A stretch of DNA of 12,213 bases from Funneliformis mosseae (lineage: Eukaryota; Glomeromycota; Glomeromycetes; Glomerales; Glomeraceae). Shown here piece by piece: positions 1 to 9,191 of the stretch. Under the pieces are notes generated by a model. That model had not been told where the DNA came from. It saw only the letters and a list, made by a program, of their open reading frames with translations, and ran no database searches. Numbering within the stretch: position 1 is the stretch's first letter; every line of letters starts with the position of its first letter. The DNA lies in assembly GCA_910592005.1 (NCBI GenBank), contig CAJVPP010003231.1:1-12213 (forward strand). Reading direction: 5' to 3'. The position numbers were made by a program, and so were the translations under genes.

Positions 1-1285
1 TAACCTACCTTTACAGTTTGACTGTTCGTTTCATTTTTAAATGAGAATATAAAACTATCCTTGGTTGACTTGTAATGATGCCTTGAATCCCATTCAAGTG
101 GATTATAACCTCCCACAAGTTGCTCTGAACCTTTGATTTTTATGATAACAACTGTAGCCCCTTTGTTATCACATCCTTGATGAAATGCTGCTTGTGTCAT
201 ACCGTCTCGACTAGCGCGAAAAATCAAGTTAAACCTATAAGGCATGTTTTTTATATTGTAATGCAATTCGTTTTTCTTATCAATCCAACTCGACAATATG
301 GCAAAATGTTTGGATTTAACAAGCATTGTATCATAATTACATTTTGTCTGCTGCCTAGGTGGTTGTATATTAATATTTAATATCCGATTCGGTGCCAAAT
401 AAAATGTTGAAAGGTTATTAACCAAATCTTTTGGAAGCAATTTTCTGAAAGGAAGTACTTTATCAAGAAACTCTTCTGATGACATACAAAAAAATCTAAT
501 TAAAGGAATATATCTATGAAGGGTTCTTTCGAAAATTGTTATTTCTTCTGCGCTCCATTTAGTGACATCTTTAGGAATAGATGGATTCTGAGCAAATCCC
601 CACTTGATTAAACTTTCCCAAATAACAATTTCTTCTAAATCTAAATCATCCAGTTTCAAAAGTGATTCCAATAGAGGGGCTTTGATATTGAGAAATTTAT
701 CAGAGTTAAATAACTTATTTGGGTCTTCGCAAATTTTTTCAAGATAAAAATTACATAATTTTGTAAAGGAATCGTGTTGATAAATTATTTCAAGAATTCC
801 TATAGGATTTTGTTGTAAAAACTCATGATGATCATTAATTAAATATTCTTCAATTCTAGGAACTAAAGATTGAATATTAAGTGCATCAACTGCTATTAAC
901 AAATTTAATAATTCAGGTCCTTCCACTTTTGTGAAGTCAATTTTTCCACAATATATGAATCTGAAATAAAGAAAATTGTTATGGTTAGTAACTTGGTTAT
1001 GTCATCACCGTACATTTTATTTATTTATATACCTCAATAGAATTTTAAAAATTTTGGAGAAATGTTGGGTATTTTAAATATAAATTTTCCTTCTCTCTTC
1101 TCAACATTTATCTTAGTTAATTCATTAAGAAAATATTGCGACCTGATACGTAATATAAGCGAATGAGCATGTAGTTCTTTAACGTCTTCATTGTCACCGA
1201 CATGAATAATTACATCATGTCCTTCGTCAATTTCAAGTAATTTTTCATAATCATTAGAAATTTCTTGACAATACTCTGAGGACAT
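1..1285 (-). pseudogene. BTB-BACK-TLDc protein copy A, frameshifted in exon 1, runs off left edge
   Basis: Exon 1 is 1033-1285 (ATG at 1283-1285), the intron is 961-1032, and exon 2 is 960 down to 1, continuing outside the window. Exon 1 encodes an N-terminal BTB half (HDVIIHVGDNEDVKELHAHS, LRIRSQYF) with four substitutions from copy C in its first 78 residues. Exon 2 is open throughout: end of BTB (FIYCGKIDFTK), BACK (W..SLIKW, PLIRFF), linker (NINIQPPRQ) and the start of TLDc (FRASRDGMTQAAFHQGCDNK, VGGYNPLEWDS). Relative to C one base is missing near 1050/1051 (a TGT codon reads TTT), so exon 1 ends in TGA at 1034-1036 and its phase no longer fits exon 2. In this family BTB and BACK usually serve as cullin-3 adaptors, and TLDc proteins are linked to oxidative-stress resistance and V-ATPase; the role here is unknown. 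It is a recent pseudogene or a sequencing error. Confidence 0.85.
961..1032 (-). other. Intron of copy A (72 bp)
   Basis: On the minus strand the intron begins GTATAT and ends TTTATTTCAG. It contains TTACTAACC, a good match to the fungal CTAAC branch point, about 30 bases before the acceptor. It occupies the same position as the introns of C and D, between the two halves of the BTB domain. Confidence 0.85.
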
Positions 1286-1338
1286 TTCGACAAGTTATAA
1301 CAATATACCGAAAAAAAAAAAATTAAAATAATTTTTAA

Positions 1339-1357
1339 TTATATATACTAATCCGGA
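1339..1357 (-). promoter_or_regulatory. Putative promoter block of copy A (TCCGGATTA + TATA box)
   Basis: The minus strand reads TCCGGATTAGTATATATAA about 55-70 bases upstream of the ATG, followed by a T-rich tract. The same block is kept upstream of copy C, although neighbouring bases have diverged. TATATATAA fits a TATA box. The function of TCCGGATTA is inferred only from conservation between two young duplicates. Confidence 0.45.
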
Positions 1358-1478
1358 AAAGCCAGATGTTGTGGCACCCGTAAAACAATTTTAAATTTTT
1401 TTTATTCTTTTTAGGTTGATTATTGCTTGCGATAATCGAAATCTGTAAAATGGTGGATTTACTAACTAAATGGTACTA

Positions 1479-1810
1479 CCGTCTAGGTGGTTATATATCA
1501 TCAATTGGTAATAATCTTTTAAAGATTTTTTATTCTAAAACATCTTTCGAATTTATATAAATATGACCTTTAGCTAAAGGAATATTTTTATTAAATGTTA
1601 TCATACAGTACTTCACAATTGTAAATTCTCATTATTTCAATTTTTAGAATAGGCAAAGCCCATTTAACCAAAACTATCAAATATACAAACGTAAAATATC
1701 ACACTTATAAGTCATTTATACCGAAATTTATCTAAAGTAGCATCTCGGGATTCATAAATTTTTAAAGATAAAACTTTTGTAAATGAGTCGTGGTGTCGAA
1801 TTTTTCGTAA
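1479..1810 (-). pseudogene. Remnant F: decayed BACK and linker of an older BTB-BACK-TLDc copy
   Basis: No open frame remains, but nucleotide similarity to the cluster genes is visible in the right order. ccgtctaggtggttatata at about 1479 matches the PPRQ linker codons of A and C. About 1550-1585 matches the end of BACK. aggcaaagcccatttaacc at about 1652 matches the codons for the SLIKW.FAQNP stretch. About 1750-1800 (tttgtaaatgagtcgtgg) matches the QHDSFTK region of BACK. No BTB half is recognisable past 1810. A related, shorter remnant (E) lies at the equivalent distance upstream of copy C, so the remnant was copied together with the gene. The boundaries are approximate. Confidence 0.6.
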
Positions 1811-2299
1811 AATGAAGAGAGAAAAAGATTGTTCGTTCGTAGAATCTGAATAATAATTTTTGTTTATTGTCTAGATTGTTTAACTTGTATTTTGACAATT
1901 CTTTTTTAGAATTATAGATTTATAATTTTACGTTCCTTCGTTATACTTTATTATATTTATTATATTATATAATCCGACTGTAGTTTGAACTTTATTACTT
2001 CATTTAAACCACTTATGTTAAAGATTCAAACCCAGTGTTTTTAAATCAAACCAAACTTAATTATTTGACTCACAATAACAAATTCATTAAAAGCAAAGAA
2101 TCTTCGAATATTTTTGGCCGTTCCCATTCATTTATAAAAAGTATTTTATAAAATTGAACGCAATATTGAAACTACACACAATAATATTTGATATACATTG
2201 TTTAGTAAATAAATAATAACTTTAAATATTCTATAATTTTATCAATAATTACTAATTGAGATTCAAATAGCAATAAAAACTATGAAATACGCGTAAATA
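1811..2299. other. AT-rich intergenic stretch, nothing recognised
   Basis: This is the gap between remnant F and the 3' end of copy B. It has many stops in all frames and short runs such as ttatatttattatattatataa near 1945. No gene, RNA or clear repeat was recognised. The terminator and polyadenylation region of copy B would fall at its right end. Confidence 0.5.
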
Positions 2300-3663
2300 T
2301 TAAACTACATGAAATACTTCATAATCATCAACGGTAAATGTATTAGGAATATTAAGGTTAGGATAAGTATAGGGATTAGAAGACCATTGTCCATCATAAA
2401 ACACAATAGCCAAAAATTGGTCCATAATTATTGTAACATAATATAGCATGTTGCTCTTTACCTTTAATTACTCTACCTAGTTTACCTGCTTTAACATTTC
2501 TATAATCATTAAAGAAAAATATAAAACTATCTGACGCAGTTTTATAAATATCATGGCCATTCCAATCTAACGGGTTATATCCTCCAACGATTTGGTTTGT
2601 GCCTTTAATTTTCGCGACAAAGATAGTAGTTTTCTTGTCATCACATTTAATATGAAAAACTTTGAATCCATTCCGTCTCTACTAGCACGGTAGAGCAATC
2701 TGAAGAAATAAGGAACCTTTTTGGAACAATCGCTTAAATCATCCTTCCTATCAATCCAATTGGCATATAAGGCAAAATGTTGAAACTTGATTATAACCGA
2801 AACATAGTTTTGTCTAGGAGGCAATATGTCAATATTCAACTCATGGTTTGGAGTCATGTGAAATGCCAAGATGTTCTTGACTAAATCCTTTGGTAGAATT
2901 CTTTAAAAAGATACACCTTGTCAAGAAAATTTTCTGGCGTAATATAATAAAATCTAATTAACGAAATAAATCTATTAAGAGCCCTCTCTATGATAGTGAA
3001 GTCTTCCTTGCTCCATTTAGTAACGTCTTGTGGGATAGTAGGATTTTGTGCGAGACTCCATTTGATTAAGCTATCCCATATAATAATTTCATCCAAGTTT
3101 AAATCATCTCGTTTCAAAAGTAATTCCAACAAAGGTGCTTTTAAACTAATCAATTTATCGGAATTAAATAATATTTCAGGTTTGTTACAAAACTTTTCAA
3201 GACAAAAATTACAAAGCTCTGTGAATGATTTATGTTGATAAATTGTTTCAAGCACTCCTAAAGGATCTATTTGTAAAAATTCGGATTGATTTTTAATTAC
3301 GTACTCTTGAATACAAGGGATCAAAGTCTGAACGTTAAGTTCGTCTACTACCAGCAAAAGTTTTAGGATATCAGGACCTTGTAATTTCGTCAAATCAATC
3401 TTTCCACAATAAATATATCGTATAACCATTTTAAATAATACGGGGGAAATATCGGGCTTTTTAAAAATCAATTTTCCATCCTTTTTCTTGGCCCACTCAT
3501 TTGAGAATGCTGAGCGAAAGTATTGAGACCTGGTACATAAAATAATTGAGTGCGTATGTATTTCTTCATTCTCATCTTGACCGGCAAAGAGAATAACATC
3601 ATATCCTTCGCCAGTTTCAAATAATTTATCGCAATCATTAATAGTTTCTTGCCAATGCTCAGC
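2300..3663 (-). pseudogene. BTB-BACK-TLDc protein copy B, intronless pseudogene with lost start and frame breaks
   Basis: Homology covers the whole family architecture on the minus strand. The BTB half is about 3663-3420 (ETINDCDKLFETGEGYDVIL, TRSQYF). The rest of BTB and BACK is about 3420-2905 (VIRYIYCGKIDLTK, IIIWDSLIKWSLAQNP, ITPENFLDKV). The linker is near 2830 (NIDILPPRQ), and TLDc runs to TAA at 2300-2302 (YRASRDGMDSK, IVGGYNPLDW, SDSFIFFF, DDYEVFHVV). The codon aligned with the ATG of C is lost, and TAG lies just upstream in frame. The frame breaks near 2901-2906, near 2654-2663, and near 2405-2415, where about a dozen bases are also missing before VFYDGQW. Unlike A, C and D there is no intron between the BTB halves. 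This is the most diverged copy. A 5' exon ending at an AG near 3664 cannot be excluded, but the three breaks argue for a pseudogene. Confidence 0.85.
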
Positions 3664-4125
3664 CTAATATCAGTTTAGAATTCAATAAAGCCTAATTTGA
3701 TAAAAGAAAAACCCCTTCCGGTCCGGTTAAGTTGGATGATACATGACAATTTTTTTTCGTTATAACGATTATTTGCCGTTATATGAGCCAGTGTTTCTCG
3801 TAATACAGAAATAATATACTTATTAGATTTCTCAATTCAACTCAATAACGTTCTTGACCAACTTCAAAATTTTTCGATCTTCTACTTACATCTACTCACA
3901 ATTCGCTTACATAGCTGAAATGAGCAAGCTGATTGTTACCTCAATTATCAAAATTAGAAAATCTTAATTCAAAATATTATTCTATGTTTTAAAATACATT
4001 TGATTTTTTAATATTAAGTGCATTGAATCTAAATATAATTAAATATATGTTTAAGATACTAATAAGACAAAGTGAAGCAACAACATTAGCCGCTTTAGCT
4101 ATATAACGGATAGCTCGAGGAATCA
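3664..4125. other. Intergenic stretch upstream of copy B
   Basis: No open frame of note. Near 3717-3726 the minus strand carries an ACCGGACCGGAAGG stretch that loosely resembles the TCCGG-containing promoter block of A and C, but no TATA box lies beside it. Otherwise nothing was recognised. Confidence 0.4.
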
Positions 4126-4260
4126 GTGATGTCAAATGACATTGTCATTAGACAAATTTTCAAATGACTTTAAATGACATCTAAATGATATGAGAATTTA
4201 TATCACTTAAAAAAATTGTCATTTTTAAGTGATAATATCATTACAATTGTCATTATTATT
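4126..4260. repeat. Cluster of AATGACA-type motifs with a perfect 13-bp hairpin
   Basis: TGTCA, AATGACA and TGTCATT motifs recur in both orientations between about 4128 and 4256 (for example gatgtcaaatgacatt at 4128). At 4201-4213 and 4222-4234 there is a perfect 13-bp inverted repeat, TATCACTTAAAAA / TTTTTAAGTGATA, around the 8-base loop aattgtca. Such dense subterminal-like motifs are common in small non-autonomous DNA transposons, but no outer inverted repeat or target duplication was identified. Confidence 0.6.
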
Positions 4261-4659
4261 AATAAATTATTTAGTAACGCATTAAATAATTAACCTGTTG
4301 ATCGAAAACTCTAAAATAGTATTACGTTTTTTTAAATTTAAAAATATAAGTTAACAATGACGTTTAAGAGATTCAAGAGATTCATGGAAAGTTTATCGTT
4401 TATTTGTTTTTTGCACTTTGTATTTTACATTTTGATTCATTTTTTTCAAATCATATTTCATATTTTAATATATGCAAGTTATGTAGAAATTAAAAATGGG
4501 CAAAAAAAAGCATAATTATCGTTACAGAGTTATTAATTATTATATAAATTTCTATATTAATAATACTAAAATCGGAGCCTAAAAAACTAAGACTAAAATC
4601 CACAAATTGCTCCTCTATTAGTGGTAAAACCGCTGAAACACCAAAATCCCAAAAACTTG
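4261..4659. other. AT-rich intergenic stretch, nothing recognised
   Basis: This stretch runs between the AATGACA cluster and the tandem array. It is AT-rich, with stops in all frames and short direct words only (for example tattaata variants). No gene or RNA was recognised. Confidence 0.4.
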
Positions 4660-5240
4660 CAAACAGGTTTCGGCATAGTTAGCAGGCCTGGATCATCCCT
4701 AAAAATAAAAAGAAAGGAACGTTAGCTGGCGTTCCTATAAATAAAACAAACTCACATTCCAAATTTACCATTCGTAGTACTAGTCTCCAAGAGGAGAATT
4801 CCAGTTCGAAAGACGTCTCTAAAGAAAAAAATGAAAGGGAACGTTAGTAGCATTCCTAAAAATTCACCACCCAACTTTATCGTTTGAAGCTCCAGTTTCC
4901 AAGAGGCCGACATCCAGTTTAGAAGACGCCCTTAAAGAAAAAAAAATGAGAAGAAACGTTAGTAGTGTTTCTAAAAATAAAAAAACTCGATCAACCACTT
5001 TACCATTCGTTTCTAAGAGACCGAAATCCAGATTAATAGACGTCTTTAAAGAAAAAATAAAGGAACGTTAGCTGGAGTTCCTAAAAGAACTCACCATCCA
5101 ACTTCACCATTCGAAGTTCTAGTCTCAAGAGTTGAAATTCAAGTCCAGGAAGAAAAAAAAGATGAAGAGAACGATAGTAACGTTCCCAAAGCAAACCACT
5201 GAAGGACTTATAATTTCGTAAATTCTGAGTCCAGAACGGC
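4660..5240. repeat. Degenerate tandem array, unit about 106-122 bp, five cores plus partial ends
   Basis: Each unit carries a short inverted repeat of the form GGAACG-TTAGCTGG-CGTTCC. Cores start at about 4716, 4838, 4953, 5062 and 5168, giving spacings of 122, 115, 109 and 106. Between cores there are recurring phrases: ctaaaa, (c)accattcg, ctccaagagg, atccag, and agacgtct-taaag followed by an A-rich run. A partial sixth unit seems to end near 5236 (agaacggccctaaag). A consensus unit reads open over much of its length and gives a Ser/Lys/Asn-rich peptide, so decayed coding repeats are possible, but actual copies contain stops and length differences not divisible by three. It may equally be a minisatellite. 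Confidence 0.75.
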
Positions 5241-5871
5241 CCTAAAGTATTTTCGGGTTCTTTTTTGTTTTTAAATTAAACCGGTTTTTTTAAATAAAAA
5301 AAATCAGAGGGAGCGCCAGTGCGGGAGATTTTTTTTTTTTTTTTTTAAAAAAAAAATATCTTACTCAAAATTTGGAATGTGTACAAGGTATGTTACTTGG
5401 CTTAGAATAGCTTAAGGTTATGGTTAGGAGAAAAAAGATTGGTAAATCGGAATAAATCTGTAACCCGCAGATTATAGTTAACGCCGAAACTAATTACCTT
5501 CCAAGGACAGTATCGATCGATGTAAATGCACTTTGGTATTTACTAACTTATTTAAACGGTGTTAGTTGAATTGTACCGAAAGAAAGCTGACAAACCAAAT
5601 AAACAATATCTCAAATAATCGAAGAACTTTCCTATGACAAACAAACGATTTGTTATGATTCACTTGTGTAGTCGATTATCACGATCAAAACATATATGAA
5701 GAAAGAAGAAGGTTGAAAGAAAGTATAAAATAGAGTTTTAAGTCTAGTCCCAAGACTTATTCTGAAAATTTATCTGAAAAATTCTGTCGAATCAAGGCCA
5801 ACTATTTATATAAAATTCTGGATTAATACTAAACAACGCTTTTCTATAACAATAAAAATTAAACAATTTCA
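5241..5871. other. Intergenic stretch with T18/A10 tract
   Basis: A run of 18 T (5329-5346) is followed directly by 10 A (5347-5356). The preceding gagggagcgccagtgcggg is unusually GC-rich for this window. The rest has no open frame of interest. A similar T9/A10 junction occurs at 11291-11309. Confidence 0.5.
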
Positions 5872-6285
5872 TGATAATCGCCGCAGTGCTACGACATATG
5901 AGGGAGGGCCACTGTACAATTTTGAGGTTATATAATTTAATAATGATAAATTTATGAAAATTCTCTTGAATTATATATATAATATAAGTCGGGATTTCCA
6001 AAAGGATCCGAAGTGAATTTTCCTTTGGGATAGTTGAAAATCTCATTTAATGGCTTTGCAAAAAAATTTGACAAAAGTCAAAATTAGTTTCGGTTTTGGC
6101 ACCTATCAAAACATTTGTATTAAGTTCATTTTCAATACGGGCTAATGTGCACAAAAATTTAACACACGAACGTTTCCTTTAATATTTCGGGCAAACTATC
6201 GAAACTAAATAATCAATAAAAACATTGAAAGTCGTAACTATATAGATATTAAAAGATTCACATCTTTTATTTCTTCAAAAATTTT
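5872..6285 (+). pseudogene. Broken twin of the plus-strand frame found beside copy D (3' flank of copy C)
   Basis: This segment aligns with 9096-9503. Shared landmarks are ataatcgccgc near 5873, tacaattttg near 5917, ttgaattatatatataatat near 5967, aaaagtcaaaattagtttc near 6072, tttggcacctatc near 6096 and caatacgg near 6133. The D version holds a frame of about 100 codons. Here the frame is destroyed: a stretch present in D (gccgtcgaaactgcag) is missing after tggcttt, and several one- or two-base indels are present. The product is not recognised. The segment lies convergent to copy C and overlaps its expected 3' untranslated region. Confidence 0.5.
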
Positions 6286-6291
6286 TTTATT
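6286..6291 (-). terminator. Polyadenylation hexamer AATAAA of copy C
   Basis: TTTATT on the plus strand reads AATAAA on the minus strand, about 55 bases beyond the stop codon of copy C. An equivalent hexamer lies beyond the former stop of copy D (9504-9509), within a conserved 3' flank. Confidence 0.55.
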
Positions 6292-6344
6292 AAATAAAAC
6301 GTAACAATAAATTATTACTAAAACAAGATAAATAATGTACATAT

Positions 6345-7821
6345 TTATCTTTTAAAAACTTGAAAAACTTCATAATCATCCATGAGAAATTCTTCAGGTA
6401 TACAAACATCAGGATAATAGGCGCTACTGCTCGACCAACGACCATTATTATGAAATACTAAATCACTGGTACCGCCAAACGTAGGACCATAAAGCGTATA
6501 ACAACCTATAGACACTTCAACATCATTACTATAACCTACATTTACAGTTTGATCGTTCGTTTCATTTTGAAATGAGAATATAAAGCTATCATTAGTTGAC
6601 TTGCATTCGTCACTTGAATCCCATTCAAGTGGATTATATCCTCCCACAATTTGCTCTGAATCTTTTATTTTTACTATAACAACTGTAGCCCCTTTGTTAT
6701 CACATCCTTGATGAAATGCTGTGTGTGTCATACCATCTCGACTAGCGCGAAAAATTAAACTAAACCTAAAAGGCATGTTCCTTACATTGTAATACAATTC
6801 GTTCTTCTTATCGATCCAACTCGACAATTTGGCAAAGTGTTCAGAATTAACAAGCTTTGAATATTTATTATAATTTAGCTGTCTAGGTGGTTGTATATTA
6901 ATATTTAACTTCCGATCCGGTGCCAAATAAAATGTTGAAAGGTTATTAACCAAATCATTTGGAAGCAATTTTCTGAAAGGAAGTACTTGATCAAGAAATT
7001 CATCTGATGAAATATTAAAAAATCTAATTAAAGGAATATATTTATGAAGGGTTCTTTCGAAAATTGTTATTTCTTCTGTGCTCCATTTAGTGACATCTTT
7101 AGGAATAGATGGATTCTGAGCAAAGCTCCAATTGATTAAACTATCCCAAATATCAACTTCTTCTAAACTTAAATCATCTCGTTTCAAAAGTGATTCCAAT
7201 AGAGGAGTTTTGATATTTAGAAATTTATCAGAGTATAATACCTTTTTTGGGTCTTCACAAATTTTTTCAAGAGAAAAATTCCATAATTTTGTTAAGGACT
7301 CGTGTTGGTAAATTATTTCAAGAATTCCTATAGGATTTTGTTGTAAAAACTCATGATGTTCTTTAATTAAATATTCTTCAATTTTGGGAACTAAAGATTG
7401 GATGTTAAGTGTATCTATTGCTATTAACAAATTTAATAATTCAGGTCCTTCCAATTTTGTGAAGTCAATTTTTCCACAATATATAAATCTGAAATAAAAG
7501 AAAAATTGTGTTATGATAAGTAACATGATATGTCATCACCACCGTACATTTGAATTTATTTATTTACCTCAATAGAATTTTAAAACATTTTGGAGAAATG
7601 TTGGGTATTTTAAAAATAAATTTTTCTTCTCTCTTCTCAACATTTTTCTTAGTTAATTCATTAAGAAAATATTGCGACCTGATACGTAGTATAAGCGAAT
7701 GAGCATGTAGTTCTTTAACGTCTTCATTGTCACCGACATAAATAATTACATCATGTCCTTCGTCAATTTCAAGTAATTTTTCATAATCATTGGCAATTTC
7801 TTGACAATACTCTGAGGACAT
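6345..7821 (-). CDS. BTB-BACK-TLDc domain protein, copy C (intact, two exons)
   Basis: Exon 1 is 7568-7821, the intron is 7489-7567, and exon 2 is 6345-7488. Splicing AG|A restores Arg85 and gives 465 residues. The start is the ATG shared with A. BTB is about residues 22-126 (HDVIIYVGDN, LHAHSLILRIRSQYF, FIYCGKIDFTK), split by the intron. BACK is about 131-268 (IYQHES, W199..SLINW205, PLIRFFNIS). The linker holds NINIQPPRQ. TLDc is about 296-465 (FRASRDGM, FHQGCDNKGATVVIVKIK, IVGGYNPLEWDS, DSFIFSF, GPTFGGTSDLVF, MDDYEVFQVFKR). Family knowledge suggests a cullin-3 type adaptor through BTB and BACK, with TLDc of uncertain target (V-ATPase and oxidative-stress links in animals). The substrate here is unknown. 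A TATA-like block and an AATAAA flank the gene. No disabling change is seen. It is the only apparently functional copy here. Confidence 0.92.
7489..7567 (-). other. Intron of copy C (79 bp)
   Basis: On the minus strand it begins GTAAAT and ends TTTTATTTCAG. The branch-point region reads TTACTTATC, weaker than TTACTAACC in copy A; a CATAAC lies nearby. An in-frame reading of the intron tail (MLLIITQFFFYF) continues into exon 2, so a naive gene call would start exon 2 too early and lose the BTB half. Confidence 0.88.
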
Positions 7822-7867
7822 TTCGGCAAGTTATAAATTTACCGAAAAAAAAAAAAAAATTTTCATT

Positions 7868-7888
7868 TATATATACTAATCCGGAAAA
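7868..7888 (-). promoter_or_regulatory. Putative promoter block of copy C (TCCGGATTA + TATA box)
   Basis: The minus strand reads TCCGGATTAGTATATATAA, then a T-rich tract ending about 10 bases before the ATG. The block sits roughly 50-65 bases upstream of the start codon and is identical in copy A. It is lost upstream of copy D. Confidence 0.45.
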
Positions 7889-8024
7889 ATCGGATGTTGT
7901 GACACCCGTAAAACAATGCTAATTTTCTTATTACGATTGTCAACGTTTTAGGTTGATCCTTAATTTTCATTTGTATATTGCTTGCACGATAATCGAAATC
8001 TGAGATTTAAATGTTACATACATA

Positions 8025-8402
8025 CCGTCTAGGTGTGAGTATATCAATGTTTAATAAAATACTTTGGTAATAATCTTTTAAAAAATTAAAATTCATAAAT
8101 ATCTTCTGAATTTATATAAATAATGACATTCAGCTAAAGAATATACAAATTTCGTAAAGTAGTCGTGTCGAATTTTTCGTAAAATGAAATATCGATTGTA
8201 ATTAAATATAAATAATCTGGTGAATTTAAAAACTTATTACTCGTTAATAATTCAGGATCCTTGAAATGTAAAAATTACAATTTGGTTTATATATCATTTT
8301 TATTTACTATACCATAAAAATCATTTCCTTTTCTCAACATTTACATCTTGCGACCTGATACCTAAACAATGTGAATGAGTATATAGTTCTTAATGCCTTC
8401 GA
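8025..8402 (-). pseudogene. Remnant E: decayed BTB-BACK-linker copy upstream of copy C
   Basis: The coding frame is gone, but family landmarks occur in the correct minus-strand order. 8025-8054 (ccgtctaggtg...atatcaatgttta) matches the PPRQ linker. 8147-8180 (cgtaaagtagtcgtgtcg) matches BACK near QHES. 8244-8282 (ttaataattcaggatcctt) matches the EGPELLN and FIYCGKID region. 8325-8402 (ctcaacattt, cttgcgacctgatac, gaatgagtatatagttctt) matches exon 1 BTB codons for ELHAHS..LRIRSQ. Much of BACK is deleted. The left part aligns with remnant F upstream of copy A, showing that E and C were duplicated as a unit. Confidence 0.65.
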
Positions 8403-9095
8403 TAATAATATTAATAACCATTAATTAAGCAAATTTAGTTTGACATTAAGACTTTTATCGATTGCAAGATCCCAAAACTTATTATCAATAAAAATAATGG
8501 TTTTGGTAAGATACTTATACCTACTTGAAAGTAAATAAAATTGACGATATTGTTGTATTCAGTGCTTTCGTTTATGTATTTATTAACAATTTGTATTGTA
8601 AGCAGAAGTATTAATTGAATAAAAATGAAGTAATATTGATGCTAAATTTATTTAATATTATCAATTCGATCAGTGTTGCCTCAACGTTGGCGCTCTACAC
8701 TTTCGCTATGTCAAAATATTAAAATGGTAAATGCTATCACTTAATAGAATTGCGCAATTACAAATTATTACATAAAAATTGAATATTAAACTACTAATAA
8801 AATCGGAAATTAAAAATAAACGATGTTACAAATGCGAAATAATGCGAAATCTATAGTTAAAACGGCGAAAACGAAAATATCGCGTAGGTGTTAAGGGAAG
8901 GATTTGAGGTATGCAAAAATATAACAAGGGTGAATGTGGAATGTTAATCAGTTTAAGGATTTCCGGCTTGTATATACAGTATAAAAAAAATACTAGGCCA
9001 GCCTGGCGCTCTGAACATTTTGTCATAACAGCCTGACAACTGCAAATATCAAAAGTGATTCTCATGCGGAATTATGTCGATTTCGGGCGGAATTA
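8403..9095. other. Intergenic stretch between remnant E and the shared 3' flank of D
   Basis: No gene recognised. Two similar short phrases, ttggcgctctacactttcgc near 8688 and ctggcgctctgaacatttt near 9003, stand out from the AT-rich background. GCGGAATTAT is repeated at 9066-9075 and 9087-9096, just before the segment shared with the 3' flank of copy C begins. Confidence 0.4.
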
Positions 9096-9191
9096 TAATC
9101 GCCGCGGTATTACGTCATATAAGGCACGGTACAATTTTGCGGTCATATAATTCTAGATGATAAATTCTCTTGAATTATATATATAATATAA

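Noticed and set aside
177..380. Plus-strand open frame opposite copy A TLDc
   Set aside because: It is antisense to the conserved TLDc and linker codons of copy A and has no family likeness; a shadow of the real gene.
2990..3238. Plus-strand open frame opposite copy B BACK
   Set aside because: It is antisense to conserved BACK codons (WDSLIKW region); a shadow.
3840..3900. Possible further BTB family trace upstream of B (cgttcttgaccaacttc)
   Set aside because: It resembles the B linker over only about 15 bases, with no other landmark in order nearby.
4660..5240. CRISPR array
   Set aside because: Units are over 100 bp and diverged throughout. There is no short invariant repeat alternating with unique spacers, and the context is eukaryotic.
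5792..6046. Minus-strand open frame of about 84 codons
   Set aside because: It crosses the edge of the C/D shared 3' segment, is not open in the D counterpart, and is rich in Ile/Tyr as expected from AT-rich noise.
7489..7526. Start of copy C exon 2 frame at MLLIITQFFFYF as a signal peptide or separate protein
   Set aside because: These residues come from the intron tail. Splicing at 7489/7567 joins the two BTB halves in the correct phase, as in A and D.
8826..9065. Minus-strand open frame of about 79 codons
   Set aside because: No recognisable domain, no paralogue in the window and no gene-like context. Treated as chance.
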